NCBI RefSeq assembly: GCF_017813365.1
Contig: NZ_JAGIZA010000027.1
Coordinates: forward strand, 1 to 50,009
Length of the DNA: 50,009 nt
Reading direction: 5' to 3'
From: Roseomonas indoligenes
GTDB taxonomy: Bacteria; Pseudomonadota; Alphaproteobacteria; Acetobacterales; Acetobacteraceae
Shown here: piece after piece, positions 7,801 through 16,734 of the stretch
How positions within the stretch are numbered: the first letter of the stretch is position 1
Layout: each line of letters opens with the position of its first letter
Notes under the pieces: generated by a model
What the model saw: the letters and a program-made list of their open reading frames with translations, nothing else
Databases searched by the model: none
Told to the model about the DNA's origin: nothing
Translations under genes and position numbers: made by a program

Positions 7801-9038
7801 TCCGCCGCTCGCATCACGTAGGTGGGCGGCTCCGGCGCCAGCAGGGTGTCCAGCCGGCGGAGGGTGGCGGACCAGTCGTGCCCGCGGGCGACCGCGGCGC
7901 GGGCGGCGGTGCCGAGGCCCGGGAGTCGGCCGCTGAGCGCCTCGGAAATCGCGGCCGCCGTTGCCTGCGCGCCGTCCGCGACGAGGATGTCCCGGCCGGC
8001 GGCGGCGCGCACTCCCTCGAAGGCCTCGGGAGAGGCGATGACAGGGCGGGCGAGGGCCATGGCCTCCAGAACCTTGTTCTGGATGCCGCGCGCGATGCGG
8101 AGCGGCGCGACGGCCGCCGCCGCATGGGCGATGTAGGGTCGGGTGTCCGGCACCGCGCCCGTGACGTGCACGCCCGGCAGTGCGGCCAGGGCGCGCACGG
8201 CGGGGGCGGGGTTGGCGCCGACGATGTGGAACTCCGGCGCGGGGCCCTGCGCTGCGGCGCGCAGCAGCGGCATCACCTCCTGCGCGAACCAGCCCACGGC
8301 CTCCACGTTCGGGCGGTAGTCCATGGTGCCGGTGAAGACGAGGGGCGGTGCCTTGCCGTCGAAGGGATTGGCGTGCGGCAGCGCGGGATCGAAGCGCGCG
8401 AGGTCCACGCCGTTGTCCACCCAGTCCAGCCGCGGCGCGCTCTCGGGCGCGAGGGCGGCGAAGTGGTCCCGCTCCTCCCGCGAGACGAAGAGCGTGCGGT
8501 CGAAGGCAGCGGCGGCACGGCGTTCGAAGGTGAGGAGGGTGCGGGCCTCGCGCGCCCAGACCTGGCGCATGGGCGGGGCGGCATCCTCCGCGTAGGCGGC
8601 CCATTTGGCGGAATCCACGTCCACCAGATCCAGGATGCGCCGCGTTCCCGCGGCGGCAGGACCCATGACGTAGGGCGCCATGGCGGACGAGTAGACGAAG
8701 ACCGCGTCGTAGCGGCGGGCGGCGAGACCGGCCTCGACCCAGGCGCGCAGGGCGGGCGCGTGAAACCAGCCGAGGGTGAGCGGAAGGCCGGGGCGCACCC
8801 GCATCAGGGCGCGGGCGGCGGCGAGGGAGCGCCGACCGGTCTGGTGGCACTCCACCCTGTCGCAGACCGCGCGCAGGACTGGCAGGTGCGCCATGTCGGC
8901 CGGGTCGTCCACGAGGCAGCCGAGATCCACCGTCCACCGCTTCGCCAGGTGGTCCAGCATGTGCCAGGCGCGGATCTTGTCGCCCTTGTCCGGCGGATAG
9001 GGGATGCGGTGGCTGAGGAAGAGGAGGCGGGGGCGCAT
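7797..9038 (-). CDS. Glycosyltransferase, XrtA/EpsH-associated (TIGR03087-like)
   Basis: A 413-aa GT-B type glycosyltransferase (GT4-like). The N-terminus reads LLFLSHRIPYPPDKGDKIR, the hallmark opening of the PEP-CTERM/EpsH1-associated sugar transferase family. The C-terminal half has VFTGTMDYRPNVEAVGWF and GIQNKVLEAMALARPVIAS, the usual nucleotide-sugar binding region. It is predicted to be cytoplasmic and to add a sugar to the lipid-linked EPS repeat unit; donor and acceptor cannot be told from sequence. The start ATG at 9038 sits 5 nt after the FemAB stop, and its TGA overlaps the xrtA GTG, so the genes are translationally coupled. Confidence 0.87.
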   Translation of the reverse strand: MRPRLLFLSHRIPYPPDKGDKIRAWHMLDHLAKRWTVDLGCLVDDPADMAHLPVLRAVCDRVECHQTGRRSLAAARALMRVRPGLPLTLGWFHAPALRAWVEAGLAARRYDAVFVYSSAMAPYVMGPAAAGTRRILDLVDVDSAKWAAYAEDAAPPMRQVWAREARTLLTFERRAAAAFDRTLFVSREERDHFAALAPESAPRLDWVDNGVDLARFDPALPHANPFDGKAPPLVFTGTMDYRPNVEAVGWFAQEVMPLLRAAAQGPAPEFHIVGANPAPAVRALAALPGVHVTGAVPDTRPYIAHAAAAVAPLRIARGIQNKVLEAMALARPVIASPEAFEGVRAAAGRDILVADGAQATAAAISEALSGRLPGLGTAARAAVARGHDWSATLRRLDTLLAPEPPTYVMRAAE

Positions 9039-9043
9039 TGCGG

Positions 9044-10078
9044 CTATCCCAGCCCGCGCACGATGGGCGGGCCCAACAGGTTCGCCACCGGCAGCGGCAG
9101 GCGGCGCCAGGCGGCGATGATCAGCTTGTAGCGGGGATTGGTCGGGTTGTTGTCCGGCAGGCTCGCGCCCTGCCGCAGCTGGTAGCAGTAGTGCAGAGGC
9201 TGCGGCTGGAATCCCCAGTTCCGCTTGAAGTCGAAGGCGCCCGTGCCGGACTTGCTGCGGCCGAAGTCGAAGAGCCGCGAGCCGCGCTCCGCGCCCGCGC
9301 GCCGCATCACCTCCCAGTACATCACGTCGTTCGCGGCCAGGCTGCGCGCGGCGCGCGTGCCGCCGCCGTAATAGGGCAGCACCTCGTCGCGGAAGTAGAA
9401 GCTCAGCACGGAGGCGACGGGGCGATCCTCGTGCATCACCGTCAGCACGTCCGACATGCCGGGAAAGAGGGTGCCGAGCAGCCGGAAGTAGCGGCGGGAG
9501 AAGACGGGCGTGCCGAGGTTGCGCACGCTCTCGGCATAGACCCGGTGCAGCTTGTCCGTATCGCCGTCCACCACGGAGGTGAGGCCATTCCCCAGGCCCT
9601 TGCGGACCATCGCGCGCTGCTTGCGCGGGATGGCCTTCATGTCGACCTCCGCATCGCCCGTGATCGGCTTGCGGAAGGTGTAGTAGAGCGGCGGGCGCTC
9701 CTGCCAGCCGAGATCGGGCGCGCCGATGCGGCGGAACTCGAGGCTGGGCACGCCGGTGCGGCGCATCAGGTCGCGCGCGTGGTCTTCCAGCGCCGCCGCG
9801 GCCTCGGGCGTGGCCGAGACCGGGCCGCCATAGACGCAGAAGGGCGTGGAGACGAGGGCATCGCCGAAGAGACGCGTGCGGATGCGCGCGAGGGGCAGCA
9901 CGCCGACGATGTCGCCGTCCTGCTCGGCATAGGCGTAGTGCGTGGTGTGGCCGAAGGCCTTCTCGATCACGCGGCGCCAGGCGGAGAGGTGGAAGAAGGT
10001 TGCGTCCGGCGTAGTCTGGACGAAGCGGTCCCAAGCGCCGGCGGCGGCGTCCTCGAGCGGGCGGATGCGAACGGCCAT
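9044..10078 (-). CDS. FemAB-like protein, XrtA/PEP-CTERM system associated
   Basis: A 344-aa protein of the FemAB/GNAT-fold group found in XrtA loci (TIGR03019 type). Visible features are TPDATFFHLSAWRRVIEKAFGH near the N-terminus, PFCVYGGP, and FDFGRSKSGTGAFDFKRNWGF with PLHYCYQL towards the C-terminus. FemAB relatives transfer amino acids from aminoacyl-tRNA; in EPS loci the role is presumed to be an acyl or aminoacyl modification of sugar or protein, unproven. Within the operon it lies 11 bp after the deacetylase and 5 bp before the glycosyltransferase. Confidence 0.87.
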   Translation of the reverse strand: MAVRIRPLEDAAAGAWDRFVQTTPDATFFHLSAWRRVIEKAFGHTTHYAYAEQDGDIVGVLPLARIRTRLFGDALVSTPFCVYGGPVSATPEAAAALEDHARDLMRRTGVPSLEFRRIGAPDLGWQERPPLYYTFRKPITGDAEVDMKAIPRKQRAMVRKGLGNGLTSVVDGDTDKLHRVYAESVRNLGTPVFSRRYFRLLGTLFPGMSDVLTVMHEDRPVASVLSFYFRDEVLPYYGGGTRAARSLAANDVMYWEVMRRAGAERGSRLFDFGRSKSGTGAFDFKRNWGFQPQPLHYCYQLRQGASLPDNNPTNPRYKLIIAAWRRLPLPVANLLGPPIVRGLG

Positions 10079-10089
10079 GATGCGGTTTC

Positions 10090-10941
10090 CTAGCTCAGGC
10101 CGATGTCGGCGGCGTGCACGCGGTCGATCCGGTCCCAGGCGAAATCCCGCAGCAGCCGGTCCACCCGCGGCGCCATGCTGGCGAGCCGGTTGTAGTGGCG
10201 GAAGCGCGAGAGGGGCGGGGCGCTGCGGATGCGGGGCTGGCCCGGATCCACCTCCCAGGGATGGAAGTAGAAGATACCCGGGCGCTGCTCCCGCCGGTTC
10301 ACCCGCCGCAGCCCGGCGCGGAACACGGGATAGGGCAGCAGGCGGAACCAGCCGCCGCCGGCGCAGGGCAGGTTGCGGCCCATCGCGCGCAGGGTCGTCA
10401 TCGGCAGTTCCATCACGCCGTCCGGCCGCGGGCGGTGCGGGCCGCGCGGCGCATCGGGCGCGCCGTAGAGATCGTGACGGACGGGGAAGACGGAGGAGCT
10501 GTAGCGATGCCCTTCCTCGGCGAGGATCGGGTGCGCCCAGGGGGTGAGAGTGCTGCCGATGGAGAAGGTGGGCGCGCGATAGCCGGTGACGGCCGTACCC
10601 CCCACATCCTCCAGCACCGCGCGCGCGCGGCGGATGTCGGCGCGGAAGGCGTCGGGGCCGATCTCGTACACGCGCTCATGGCCGAAGCCGTGGCTCGCCA
10701 GTTCATGGCCGGCGGCGACGATGCGGCGGATCAGCGCGGGCTGTCGCTCCGCCACCCAGCCCAGGGTGAAGAAGGTGGCCCGCACCCCGGCGCGCGCGAA
10801 GCGGTCCAGCACGCGGTCAGTGTTGGCGACGACGCGGGGGGCGAGCGCGTCCCAGTCGCCGCGGGGGATCACGCCGGCGAAGGCCTGGACCTGGAACCAG
10901 TCCTCCACGTCCACGCTCATGGCGTTGGTGACGCTGTCCAT
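10090..10941 (-). CDS. Polysaccharide deacetylase with DUF3473, XrtA-associated
   Basis: A 283-aa carbohydrate esterase-4 (NodB-like) protein. The metal/catalytic motif is MSVDVEDWFQVQ at the N-terminus, the second metal motif is HELASHGFGHERV, and GYRAPTFSIG follows. The C-terminal part (GIFYFHPWEVDPGQPRI) is the DUF3473 extension of the TIGR03006 family. It should remove N-acetyl groups from the EPS. No signal peptide is seen, so it may act in the cytoplasm or be exported in another way. The ATG at 10941 overlaps the upstream TGA by one base (TGATG); upstream extension of the frame lies within the ATPase gene. Confidence 0.9.
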   Translation of the reverse strand: MDSVTNAMSVDVEDWFQVQAFAGVIPRGDWDALAPRVVANTDRVLDRFARAGVRATFFTLGWVAERQPALIRRIVAAGHELASHGFGHERVYEIGPDAFRADIRRARAVLEDVGGTAVTGYRAPTFSIGSTLTPWAHPILAEEGHRYSSSVFPVRHDLYGAPDAPRGPHRPRPDGVMELPMTTLRAMGRNLPCAGGGWFRLLPYPVFRAGLRRVNRREQRPGIFYFHPWEVDPGQPRIRSAPPLSRFRHYNRLASMAPRVDRLLRDFAWDRIDRVHAADIGLS

Positions 10942-11906
10942 CACCGGTGCGCCCGGGCGCCGTCGCTGAACAGCTCGGACATGCGGTCGAAGATCCGCTC
11001 CCGGCGGGCGGTGAGGCGCTCGAGCGCCTCCACGCGATCGGTCAGGCGGTCCAGCGAGGCTTCCATCGGCAGAGAGGCGGTGCTGGCGAAAACGGGCGCG
11101 CCGCCGCTGAGGTCGTCCTCCAGCTCCAGCGCCGTGGCCTCCACCATCGGGCCGGTCAGCTCGTCCGTGCCCTCCAGCGCGCCGGCGAGGAGTACGCGTG
11201 AGCAGAGGCGGTTGATCCGGCGGGGAATGCCGCCGCTGTACTGGTGCACGAGGTCCAGTGCGGGCCCCTCCCAGCTCGGGCAACCCTCCCAGCCCACGGC
11301 GCGCAGGCGGTGCTCCACATAGGCATGCGTCTCCTCGCGCGAGAGGCCGCCGAGGTGGTAGGAGGCCAGGACGCGCTGGCGGAGCTGGTCGAGGTCGGGG
11401 CTGGCGAGCATGCGGCGCAGCTGGGGCTGGCCCAGCAGCACGGTCTGCAGCGGCGCCTGGCCGCCATCGGTGACGTTGGAGAGCATCCGCAGTTCCTCCA
11501 GCGCCTGCAGCGGGAGGCCCTGCGCCTCGTCCACGATCAGCAGGTGGCGCTTGGCCGCGTTGCGCAGCATGGCGGCGATGCTCATCAGCACGGCCGCCTT
11601 GCTGCCCTCCGAAGAAGCGCCGAAGGCGTCGGCGACGAGGCGCACCACGTCGTCGCCGGAGACCTGGGTGGTGGCGATGCGCGCGACCGCGAAGCCATCC
11701 GGGTCCAGCGTGGCGCAGAGGCGCTCGACGAGGGTTGTCTTGCCCGCGCCGACCTCCCCGGTGACCACGACGAAGCCTTCCCGCTGCGCCAGGCCATAGG
11801 TGAGGTGGGCATAGGCGCGGCTGTGGACGGAGCTGGCGAAGAACAGCCGCGCATCCGGCGTCATCTGGAAGGGCTGCTCGCGGAAGCCGTAGCGGTTGAT
11901 GTGCAT
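10941..11906 (-). CDS. ExeA-like ATPase, XrtA/PEP-CTERM system associated
   Basis: A 321-aa AAA-type ATPase. Walker A is GEVGAGKTT at 50-58 and Walker B HLLIVDEAQ at 121-129; sensor region LLGQPQLRRML and SGGIPRRINRLC follow, as in ExeA/GspA and the TIGR03015 family. Residues ~275-310 form a short coiled-coil-like tail. The role in EPS loci is not established; ExeA relatives help assemble secretion pores. It is ATG-started, 10 bp downstream of the outer-membrane gene, and ends in a TGATG overlap with the deacetylase. Confidence 0.9.
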   Translation of the reverse strand: MHINRYGFREQPFQMTPDARLFFASSVHSRAYAHLTYGLAQREGFVVVTGEVGAGKTTLVERLCATLDPDGFAVARIATTQVSGDDVVRLVADAFGASSEGSKAAVLMSIAAMLRNAAKRHLLIVDEAQGLPLQALEELRMLSNVTDGGQAPLQTVLLGQPQLRRMLASPDLDQLRQRVLASYHLGGLSREETHAYVEHRLRAVGWEGCPSWEGPALDLVHQYSGGIPRRINRLCSRVLLAGALEGTDELTGPMVEATALELEDDLSGGAPVFASTASLPMEASLDRLTDRVEALERLTARRERIFDRMSELFSDGARAHR

Positions 11907-11916
11907 AGCGTGTCCC

Positions 11917-13689
11917 TCAGAAGGTCTGGCGCAGCCCGACGAGCACGACGTTCTGCAGTGCCCTGCCGGAGACGAAGTCGTCGCGGCTGCTCGTCACCGC
12001 GTACTGCGCGAAGGCGCTGAGGCCGCGGCGTAACTGGGTCGCCAGCGTGAGGCTGGCGCTGAGCACGTCGCCCTTGCCGGCGCCCGGGGTGGTGAAGCGG
12101 CCGTACTGGAAGTTGCCGATGGCGGTGGTCGCAGGGGTCAGCTCATGCGCCCAGGAGAGGCTCGCGGAGGTGCCGCGCTGCGAGAAGGCAGCGGTCCCGA
12201 CCTGGATCGAGACAGGGGTGCGCTCCTCCCGCGAGAGGGTCAGCGAGATCCGGTCCCGCGGCCAGCTCTGGCTGACGGAGACGGCGCCGCGGCGGATGCG
12301 GAACAGGCTGCCCTGCACGCCGAGAAGGGAATCGGTGAGGGGCTGCGCCGAGGGAGCGCCCGTCGCGGCATCCACGGGGTTGCCGTACTCATCCAAGGTG
12401 GTGGTGGAGAGGAGGTCGACGGCGCGTTGCGCGCCCGTCGTCAGCCGCTCGGCGTAGTTGGCGAAGAGCTGCGTGCGGCCGCCGAGCGCGATCACGGCAT
12501 CCACGGTGGCGGAGTTGAAGCCGTCCCGGTGGCCGTACTTCGCCATGATCCAGCTCTCGGGCGAGAAGTTCACGCGCCCGCCGAAGGCCCAGACCGGCTC
12601 ACTGATCTCGATGCCTGGCACGCCGGCATAGCGCTGCTGCTCGAACCCGCCCTCCACCAGGGCCAGGATGGAGTGGGTGATGGCGTAGCGCGCCTGCATC
12701 GAGGCGATCCGCCGGTAAGCGCCGTCCAGCACTCCGGTGCCGTTGTAGCTCGTGGCGGCCAGGCGGCTCTCAAGCGCGAGGGGGCCGAAATCTTCGCCTG
12801 TGCGGCCGATCGCGTAGATCTCGTTCGCAGTGAAGTCCTGGTCGGTGAAGTAGCGCTGGCCGCTCGGCGTGAAGGCGCCGCTGTTCGCGCCGCCGCCGAA
12901 GCCATTGCTGCCGAGGTCCTGCTGCACCGCCGTGAAGGCGTAGCCGACCTGCACGGTCGCCAGCCCGCCGAAGCGGTGGACGAAATAGGGGGAGATCTGG
13001 ACGGTATTGGTCTGGATCCGGTTGTCGCGCCCCAGCACAGTGTTGCCCTGCTGCGCGTAGCCGCCGCTCGCGGCCTGGGTCGCGCCGGATCCGCGGATGT
13101 CGAGAAAGACCTCGTCCGGCACCACCGTGAGCAGCACCTGGCCGTTGAAGCGCTGGTCCACACGGTTCCGCTCACCCTCGGCCGTATGGAATTGGATGCT
13201 CGGCGCGTAGTTGATGATGCCGCGGATCCGGGCCGTGTCCATGGAGAGGAGAAGGCCGGGGATGATGCTGGTGACGAAGTCCGAGCGCTTGTTTCGGCGG
13301 CTCAGGTCCAGATTGTCGGTGGCGAGGAGCTGCAGGCCCAGGCTGGGCGTGACGTTCCAGCCGCGCCCGGGCTCGCCGGGCGGGGGCGCCAGGGCGCCAT
13401 AAGGGAAGTCCGGCGCGTCGAGCCGGATAAGGCCCGTGTTCGCGGTCGGCGGGAGTGCGAAGGGGCCGGATGGGCCTGGGACGCCCGAGGCGTCGCCGGA
13501 GGGGGCGAGATCACCGCCCACCTCCGGTACGCCCGCACCCGTCGTCAGGGAGGGGGCGTCCAGGGCCGACAGGGACGGCTCGGCGCGGGCCGGGGAGGCC
13601 AGGGCCAGGGTCATGCCGATGACGGTGCCCAGGACGACCGGACGGGTGGCGGGCAGCGGTCCTGCCGCCTCAGCCCGCATCGGGCGCAC
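11917..13689 (-). CDS. Outer-membrane beta-barrel protein, XrtA-associated (TIGR03016-like)
   Basis: A 590-aa protein with a signal peptide (about residues 15-37, ending SPARA) and a Pro/Gly-rich segment. From residue ~105 on there are alternating strands such as WNVTPSLGLQLLATDNLDL and a C-terminal NVVLVGLRQTF that ends in Phe, the classical outer-membrane barrel signature. This matches the TIGR03016 family of the PEP-CTERM EPS locus, probably the outer-membrane channel or its partner. The start at 13689 overlaps the upstream kinase gene by 20 nt; a second Met at 13680 shortens the overlap to 11 nt and is equally possible. Confidence 0.85.
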   Translation of the reverse strand: MRPMRAEAAGPLPATRPVVLGTVIGMTLALASPARAEPSLSALDAPSLTTGAGVPEVGGDLAPSGDASGVPGPSGPFALPPTANTGLIRLDAPDFPYGALAPPPGEPGRGWNVTPSLGLQLLATDNLDLSRRNKRSDFVTSIIPGLLLSMDTARIRGIINYAPSIQFHTAEGERNRVDQRFNGQVLLTVVPDEVFLDIRGSGATQAASGGYAQQGNTVLGRDNRIQTNTVQISPYFVHRFGGLATVQVGYAFTAVQQDLGSNGFGGGANSGAFTPSGQRYFTDQDFTANEIYAIGRTGEDFGPLALESRLAATSYNGTGVLDGAYRRIASMQARYAITHSILALVEGGFEQQRYAGVPGIEISEPVWAFGGRVNFSPESWIMAKYGHRDGFNSATVDAVIALGGRTQLFANYAERLTTGAQRAVDLLSTTTLDEYGNPVDAATGAPSAQPLTDSLLGVQGSLFRIRRGAVSVSQSWPRDRISLTLSREERTPVSIQVGTAAFSQRGTSASLSWAHELTPATTAIGNFQYGRFTTPGAGKGDVLSASLTLATQLRRGLSAFAQYAVTSSRDDFVSGRALQNVVLVGLRQTF

Positions 13690-14584
13690 CGTAGTCGCCG
13701 TGGGCTCCGAAGGTGTCGTTGGCGGAGAAGCGCGCGCGGTTCAGCAGGAGCTGCAGCACCGGGCAGGCCTCCAGCAGGTCGAGCGCGGCCTCGACCTCGT
13801 TGCGCTGGGTCCGCTCCGCATCCACCACGAGGATGACCTGGCCGGCGATGGAGGCCAGCGTGCTCGCCTCGCTCGTCGAGAGGCTGGGGGGCGTGTCCAG
13901 CACGATGACGTGCTGGGGGAGGGCGGAGGCCAGCCGGAGGATGGCGGCCGCCATCGCGGCGCCCGAGGGCAGGTCGCGCCGGCCTCCCGCCTCCGCGCCG
14001 TCGCCGGCACTACCATGGGGGAGGAATGTCAGGCGCTCGACCGCGGTGCGCAGCGGCATGCCGGCGGGGCGGAGCGAGGGGTCCGAGGCGAGCTGGCGCA
14101 GGCCGGGCTGCCCAGCTGTCCCGAGCGCCCCGCTGCACCCGCCCTCGCGCCCGTCCATGTCCACCAGCACGACGCCGGCCGCGCCGCCGGCCGCGGCGGC
14201 GGCGAGGTTCAGCGCGGCGAAGGTCTTGCCCTCGCCGGGCAGGGCGCTGGTCACCAGCACGATGCGGCCCTGCGGCGTGCCGGCCCGCGGTCCCTCCTGC
14301 ACCGTCCGCAGCATCTGGTGCTGGACGACCGCGATCTCCTCCACCGCGCGGCTGCGCGCCGGGCGGTCGCCGGCCATGACGAGGCCGGCTTCCCGAAGGG
14401 TCTCCGCCGCGATCACGGGGGGCGGCACGGCCGCTTCGGCCTTCGCGGGCCCCTGCGCCGCCGCATCGGCCGCCAGAGGCGCGAGGGGGCGCACGGCGCG
14501 CCAGTCCTGCGTGCCGCCGGGATCGCCCAGCAGTTCGGCGGCCCGTTCGATCAGATGGGTGCGCGCGGTAACGGCGGGGCTCAT
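13670..14584 (-). CDS. Tyrosine-kinase-like (BY-kinase/CpsD type) ATPase of the EPS operon
   Basis: A 304-aa cytoplasmic ATPase of the bacterial tyrosine kinase family, partner of the chain-length protein upstream (TIGR03018-like). Walker A is SALPGEGKT at 113-121, the Walker A' region VVLVDMDGREG at 138-148, Walker B VIVLDTPPS. These regulate EPS polymerisation through autophosphorylation. The C-terminal Tyr cluster normally used is almost absent: only one Tyr is seen in the last 20 residues (GDYGAPDAG). Activity may thus be ATPase-only, or be regulated differently. ATG at 14584 overlaps the chain-length gene stop by four bases (ATGA). Confidence 0.85.
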   Translation of the reverse strand: MSPAVTARTHLIERAAELLGDPGGTQDWRAVRPLAPLAADAAAQGPAKAEAAVPPPVIAAETLREAGLVMAGDRPARSRAVEEIAVVQHQMLRTVQEGPRAGTPQGRIVLVTSALPGEGKTFAALNLAAAAAGGAAGVVLVDMDGREGGCSGALGTAGQPGLRQLASDPSLRPAGMPLRTAVERLTFLPHGSAGDGAEAGGRRDLPSGAAMAAAILRLASALPQHVIVLDTPPSLSTSEASTLASIAGQVILVVDAERTQRNEVEAALDLLEACPVLQLLLNRARFSANDTFGAHGDYGAPDAG

Positions 14585-16107
14585 GCCAGCATCCTCATGA
14601 CCTGACCCGGCACGCCGCCGAGTATTGCGCCGAAGCCGGCGAGCAGCAGGGCGAAGACCCCGGCGAAGGCGATGGCGGGAAACAGGCGGCGCGGGGCCGC
14701 CGGCGCGGACAGGGCGCCCAGTACGGGCAGGCCGAGGCCGCGCAGGTCGTGGATCGTGTAGAAGGTGCGGTCCAGCCGGGCGAGCGCCACCGCGGCCAGC
14801 AGCCCGGCCCCGAGCCCCGCCACGAGCACCCCTGCCGCGAGGAGCAGGCGGTTCGGCGCAACCGGCTTGCCCGGCAGGGTGGGCGGATCGACCACTTCCA
14901 GCCTCACGCGGTCGGAGTTGGTGCGCGCCGCGCCGGCGATCTGGATGGATTCGCGCCGCGACAGCAGCTCCTCGTAGTTTCGCCGCAGCACGGCGTAGTC
15001 ACGGTCCAGGTTCAGGAACTGCGCCTGCACCTCGGGCTCGCTGCGGGCCACCGCGTCCAGCCGGTCCACATCCGCCCGACCCTCGCGTTCCTGGCGCTCA
15101 AGGGAGGCGATCGTGGCGTTCACGTCCACCAGCCTGACGCGAAGCTGCTCCATGAGCGGGTTGGAGCGGGTGATGCGCTGGGCGGGCGTGCCGCGCGCCG
15201 CCGTGCTGCCACCCCCGCCATTCGCGCGGATGTCCGCGACCGCGCGCCGCGCCGCCAGCACGTCCGGGTGCTGGTCGGTGTAGCGCAGGCGCAGCTCGCG
15301 CAGGGCGCGCTCGGCCTCGCCGAGGCGGCCATCGCCACCACCACCGCCGCCACCGCCGCCGCCCGTTTCAGAGACGAGCTGGGCCGGAGTGGCGTCGATC
15401 TGCTGCTGCGTCAGGTCACGCTTGGTGCGGGCGTCCTGCAGCTCGCCCTGCACCTGCTGCAGCCGTGTCCGCGCCGCCTCGAGCCGGGAGACGCCGCCGT
15501 TCGCGTCAGAGGGCAGCAGGTCGATGTAGCGCGCCTGGAACTCGGCCTTCCGCCGCTCCGCCTGGCGGAGCTGCACCTCGTAGGAGGCGATCTGCTGGGC
15601 GACGAAGCCCCGCGCGCTCTCCATCTGCTGGCGGTCGGTCGTCGTCGCCGCCTCCATGAAGAGGTTCAGCGTGGTCTGCACCACGTCGCGCGCGACGCGG
15701 GGATTGCGGTCGCGGTAGTCGATGGTGAAGAGGTTGCGGGTCTGCGTGGTGATGCGGATGTCCTTCGTCAGCCGCTGGATCAGCAAGTCGCGCGAGGCAG
15801 CGTCGGGCGCCTCCGCGTCCAGGCCGGTGCGGGCGATGACCTTCTCCATGTTCGGGCGGCTGAGCAGCGTGCGCTGCAGGATCTCGACCTGGCCGGGCGG
15901 CGTGCCGTCGATCGCGATGCCGCGCAGCAGGAGGCCGAGCACCGCGTCGGCGTCGGCATAGAGCCGCGCGCTGGATTCGTACTGGCTGGGCAGGGTGTGG
16001 ATGCCCGCCCAGCCGCCGAGGCAGACGACCCAGGTGACGGCCATCGCGACCCATCGGTGCCGCCAGGCAGCGCCGGCATGGCGGCGGAGGAGAGTGGTTG
16101 CCTGCAC
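14581..16107 (-). CDS. EPS chain-length determinant (Wzz/GumC-like, XrtA type)
   Basis: A 508-aa polysaccharide co-polymerase. The first membrane helix is at about 18-36, and two hydrophobic segments sit near the C-terminus (about 425-445 and 475-495). The long periplasmic part between has Wzz-type sequence and coiled-coil regions (DRQQMESARGFVAQQIASYE; LEAARTRLQQVQGELQDA). It should set EPS length with the kinase gene next door, to which it is coupled by ATGA. Odd: a run of ten Gly at residues 249-258, encoded at about 15333-15362, in the middle of the coiled coil. The family matches TIGR03007. The ATG at 16107 lies 3 nt after the export lipoprotein stop. Confidence 0.92.
   Translation of the reverse strand: MQATTLLRRHAGAAWRHRWVAMAVTWVVCLGGWAGIHTLPSQYESSARLYADADAVLGLLLRGIAIDGTPPGQVEILQRTLLSRPNMEKVIARTGLDAEAPDAASRDLLIQRLTKDIRITTQTRNLFTIDYRDRNPRVARDVVQTTLNLFMEAATTTDRQQMESARGFVAQQIASYEVQLRQAERRKAEFQARYIDLLPSDANGGVSRLEAARTRLQQVQGELQDARTKRDLTQQQIDATPAQLVSETGGGGGGGGGGDGRLGEAERALRELRLRYTDQHPDVLAARRAVADIRANGGGGSTAARGTPAQRITRSNPLMEQLRVRLVDVNATIASLERQEREGRADVDRLDAVARSEPEVQAQFLNLDRDYAVLRRNYEELLSRRESIQIAGAARTNSDRVRLEVVDPPTLPGKPVAPNRLLLAAGVLVAGLGAGLLAAVALARLDRTFYTIHDLRGLGLPVLGALSAPAAPRRLFPAIAFAGVFALLLAGFGAILGGVPGQVMRMLA
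15333..15362. repeat. GC-rich triplet repeat encoding ten Gly in the chain-length protein
   Basis: About ten consecutive glycine codons (ccg/cca/gcc-type triplets on the plus strand) lie between the two coiled-coil halves. Length changes by whole triplets would keep the frame and alter the flexible hinge only. Confidence 0.75.
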
Positions 16108-16110
16108 GGT

Positions 16111-16734
16111 TCAGAACCAGCCCTGGGGGATGACGAGCGTGTCGCCCGGGCGCATCGCGGTGTCCTGGGAGATGTCACCGTCCCGCAGCAGGTCCGAGAG
16201 GCGGACGCGGATAGCGGTGGGGCGGCCATTGGCGTTGCGCCGGATAATCTCCGCCCGGTTGCCGGCGGCGTAGCGCGTCAGCCCGCGCGCGCCGATCATC
16301 ACGTCCAGCACGGTCATGCCCTCGCGGTATGGCATCGCCATGGGCTGCGCGGCCTCGCCGATCACGCGGATCTGCCGATCGGACGGTCCCTGGAAGGAGC
16401 GGACCATCACCGTGACGGTCGGCTCGCGCACATAGGCGCGGAGCTTCTCCTCGATCTGCTTGCCGAGTTCGGAGGATGTCCGCCCGGCCGCCTCGATATC
16501 CGGCACCAGGGGCAGGGAGAGGCGGCCGTCGGGCCGGATCGGCAGCTCCGGCGCGCTCAGCTCCGGCGAGCGGTAGACGAAGATCGAGAGGGTATCGCCG
16601 GGGCCGAGAATGTATTCTGGCGCGGGTTGCGGGCTTGCCGAGGCGATTTCGCGCGGCGCGCCTGATCCCCCTGCGCAGCCGGCGAGGCTGAGCCCGGCCA
16701 GTAGCAGGAAGGGGGAATATCCGATGCGGGGCAT
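16111..16734 (-). CDS. Polysaccharide export lipoprotein (Wza-like, XrtA type)
   Basis: A 207-aa lipoprotein with lipobox LAGC at residues 17-20 (Cys20). It has a poly-export domain (YILGPGDTLSIFVYRSPELS, then GRLSLPLVPDIEAAGRTSSELGKQIEEKL) and a SLBB-type domain (QIRVIGEAAQPMAMPYREGMTVLDVMI). It should form the outer-membrane export pore (TIGR03027-like). It is the first gene of the minus-strand operon, with AGGA about 8 nt upstream of the ATG at 16734 and a divergent, AT-rich promoter region behind it. Confidence 0.92.
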   Translation of the reverse strand: MPRIGYSPFLLLAGLSLAGCAGGSGAPREIASASPQPAPEYILGPGDTLSIFVYRSPELSAPELPIRPDGRLSLPLVPDIEAAGRTSSELGKQIEEKLRAYVREPTVTVMVRSFQGPSDRQIRVIGEAAQPMAMPYREGMTVLDVMIGARGLTRYAAGNRAEIIRRNANGRPTAIRVRLSDLLRDGDISQDTAMRPGDTLVIPQGWF

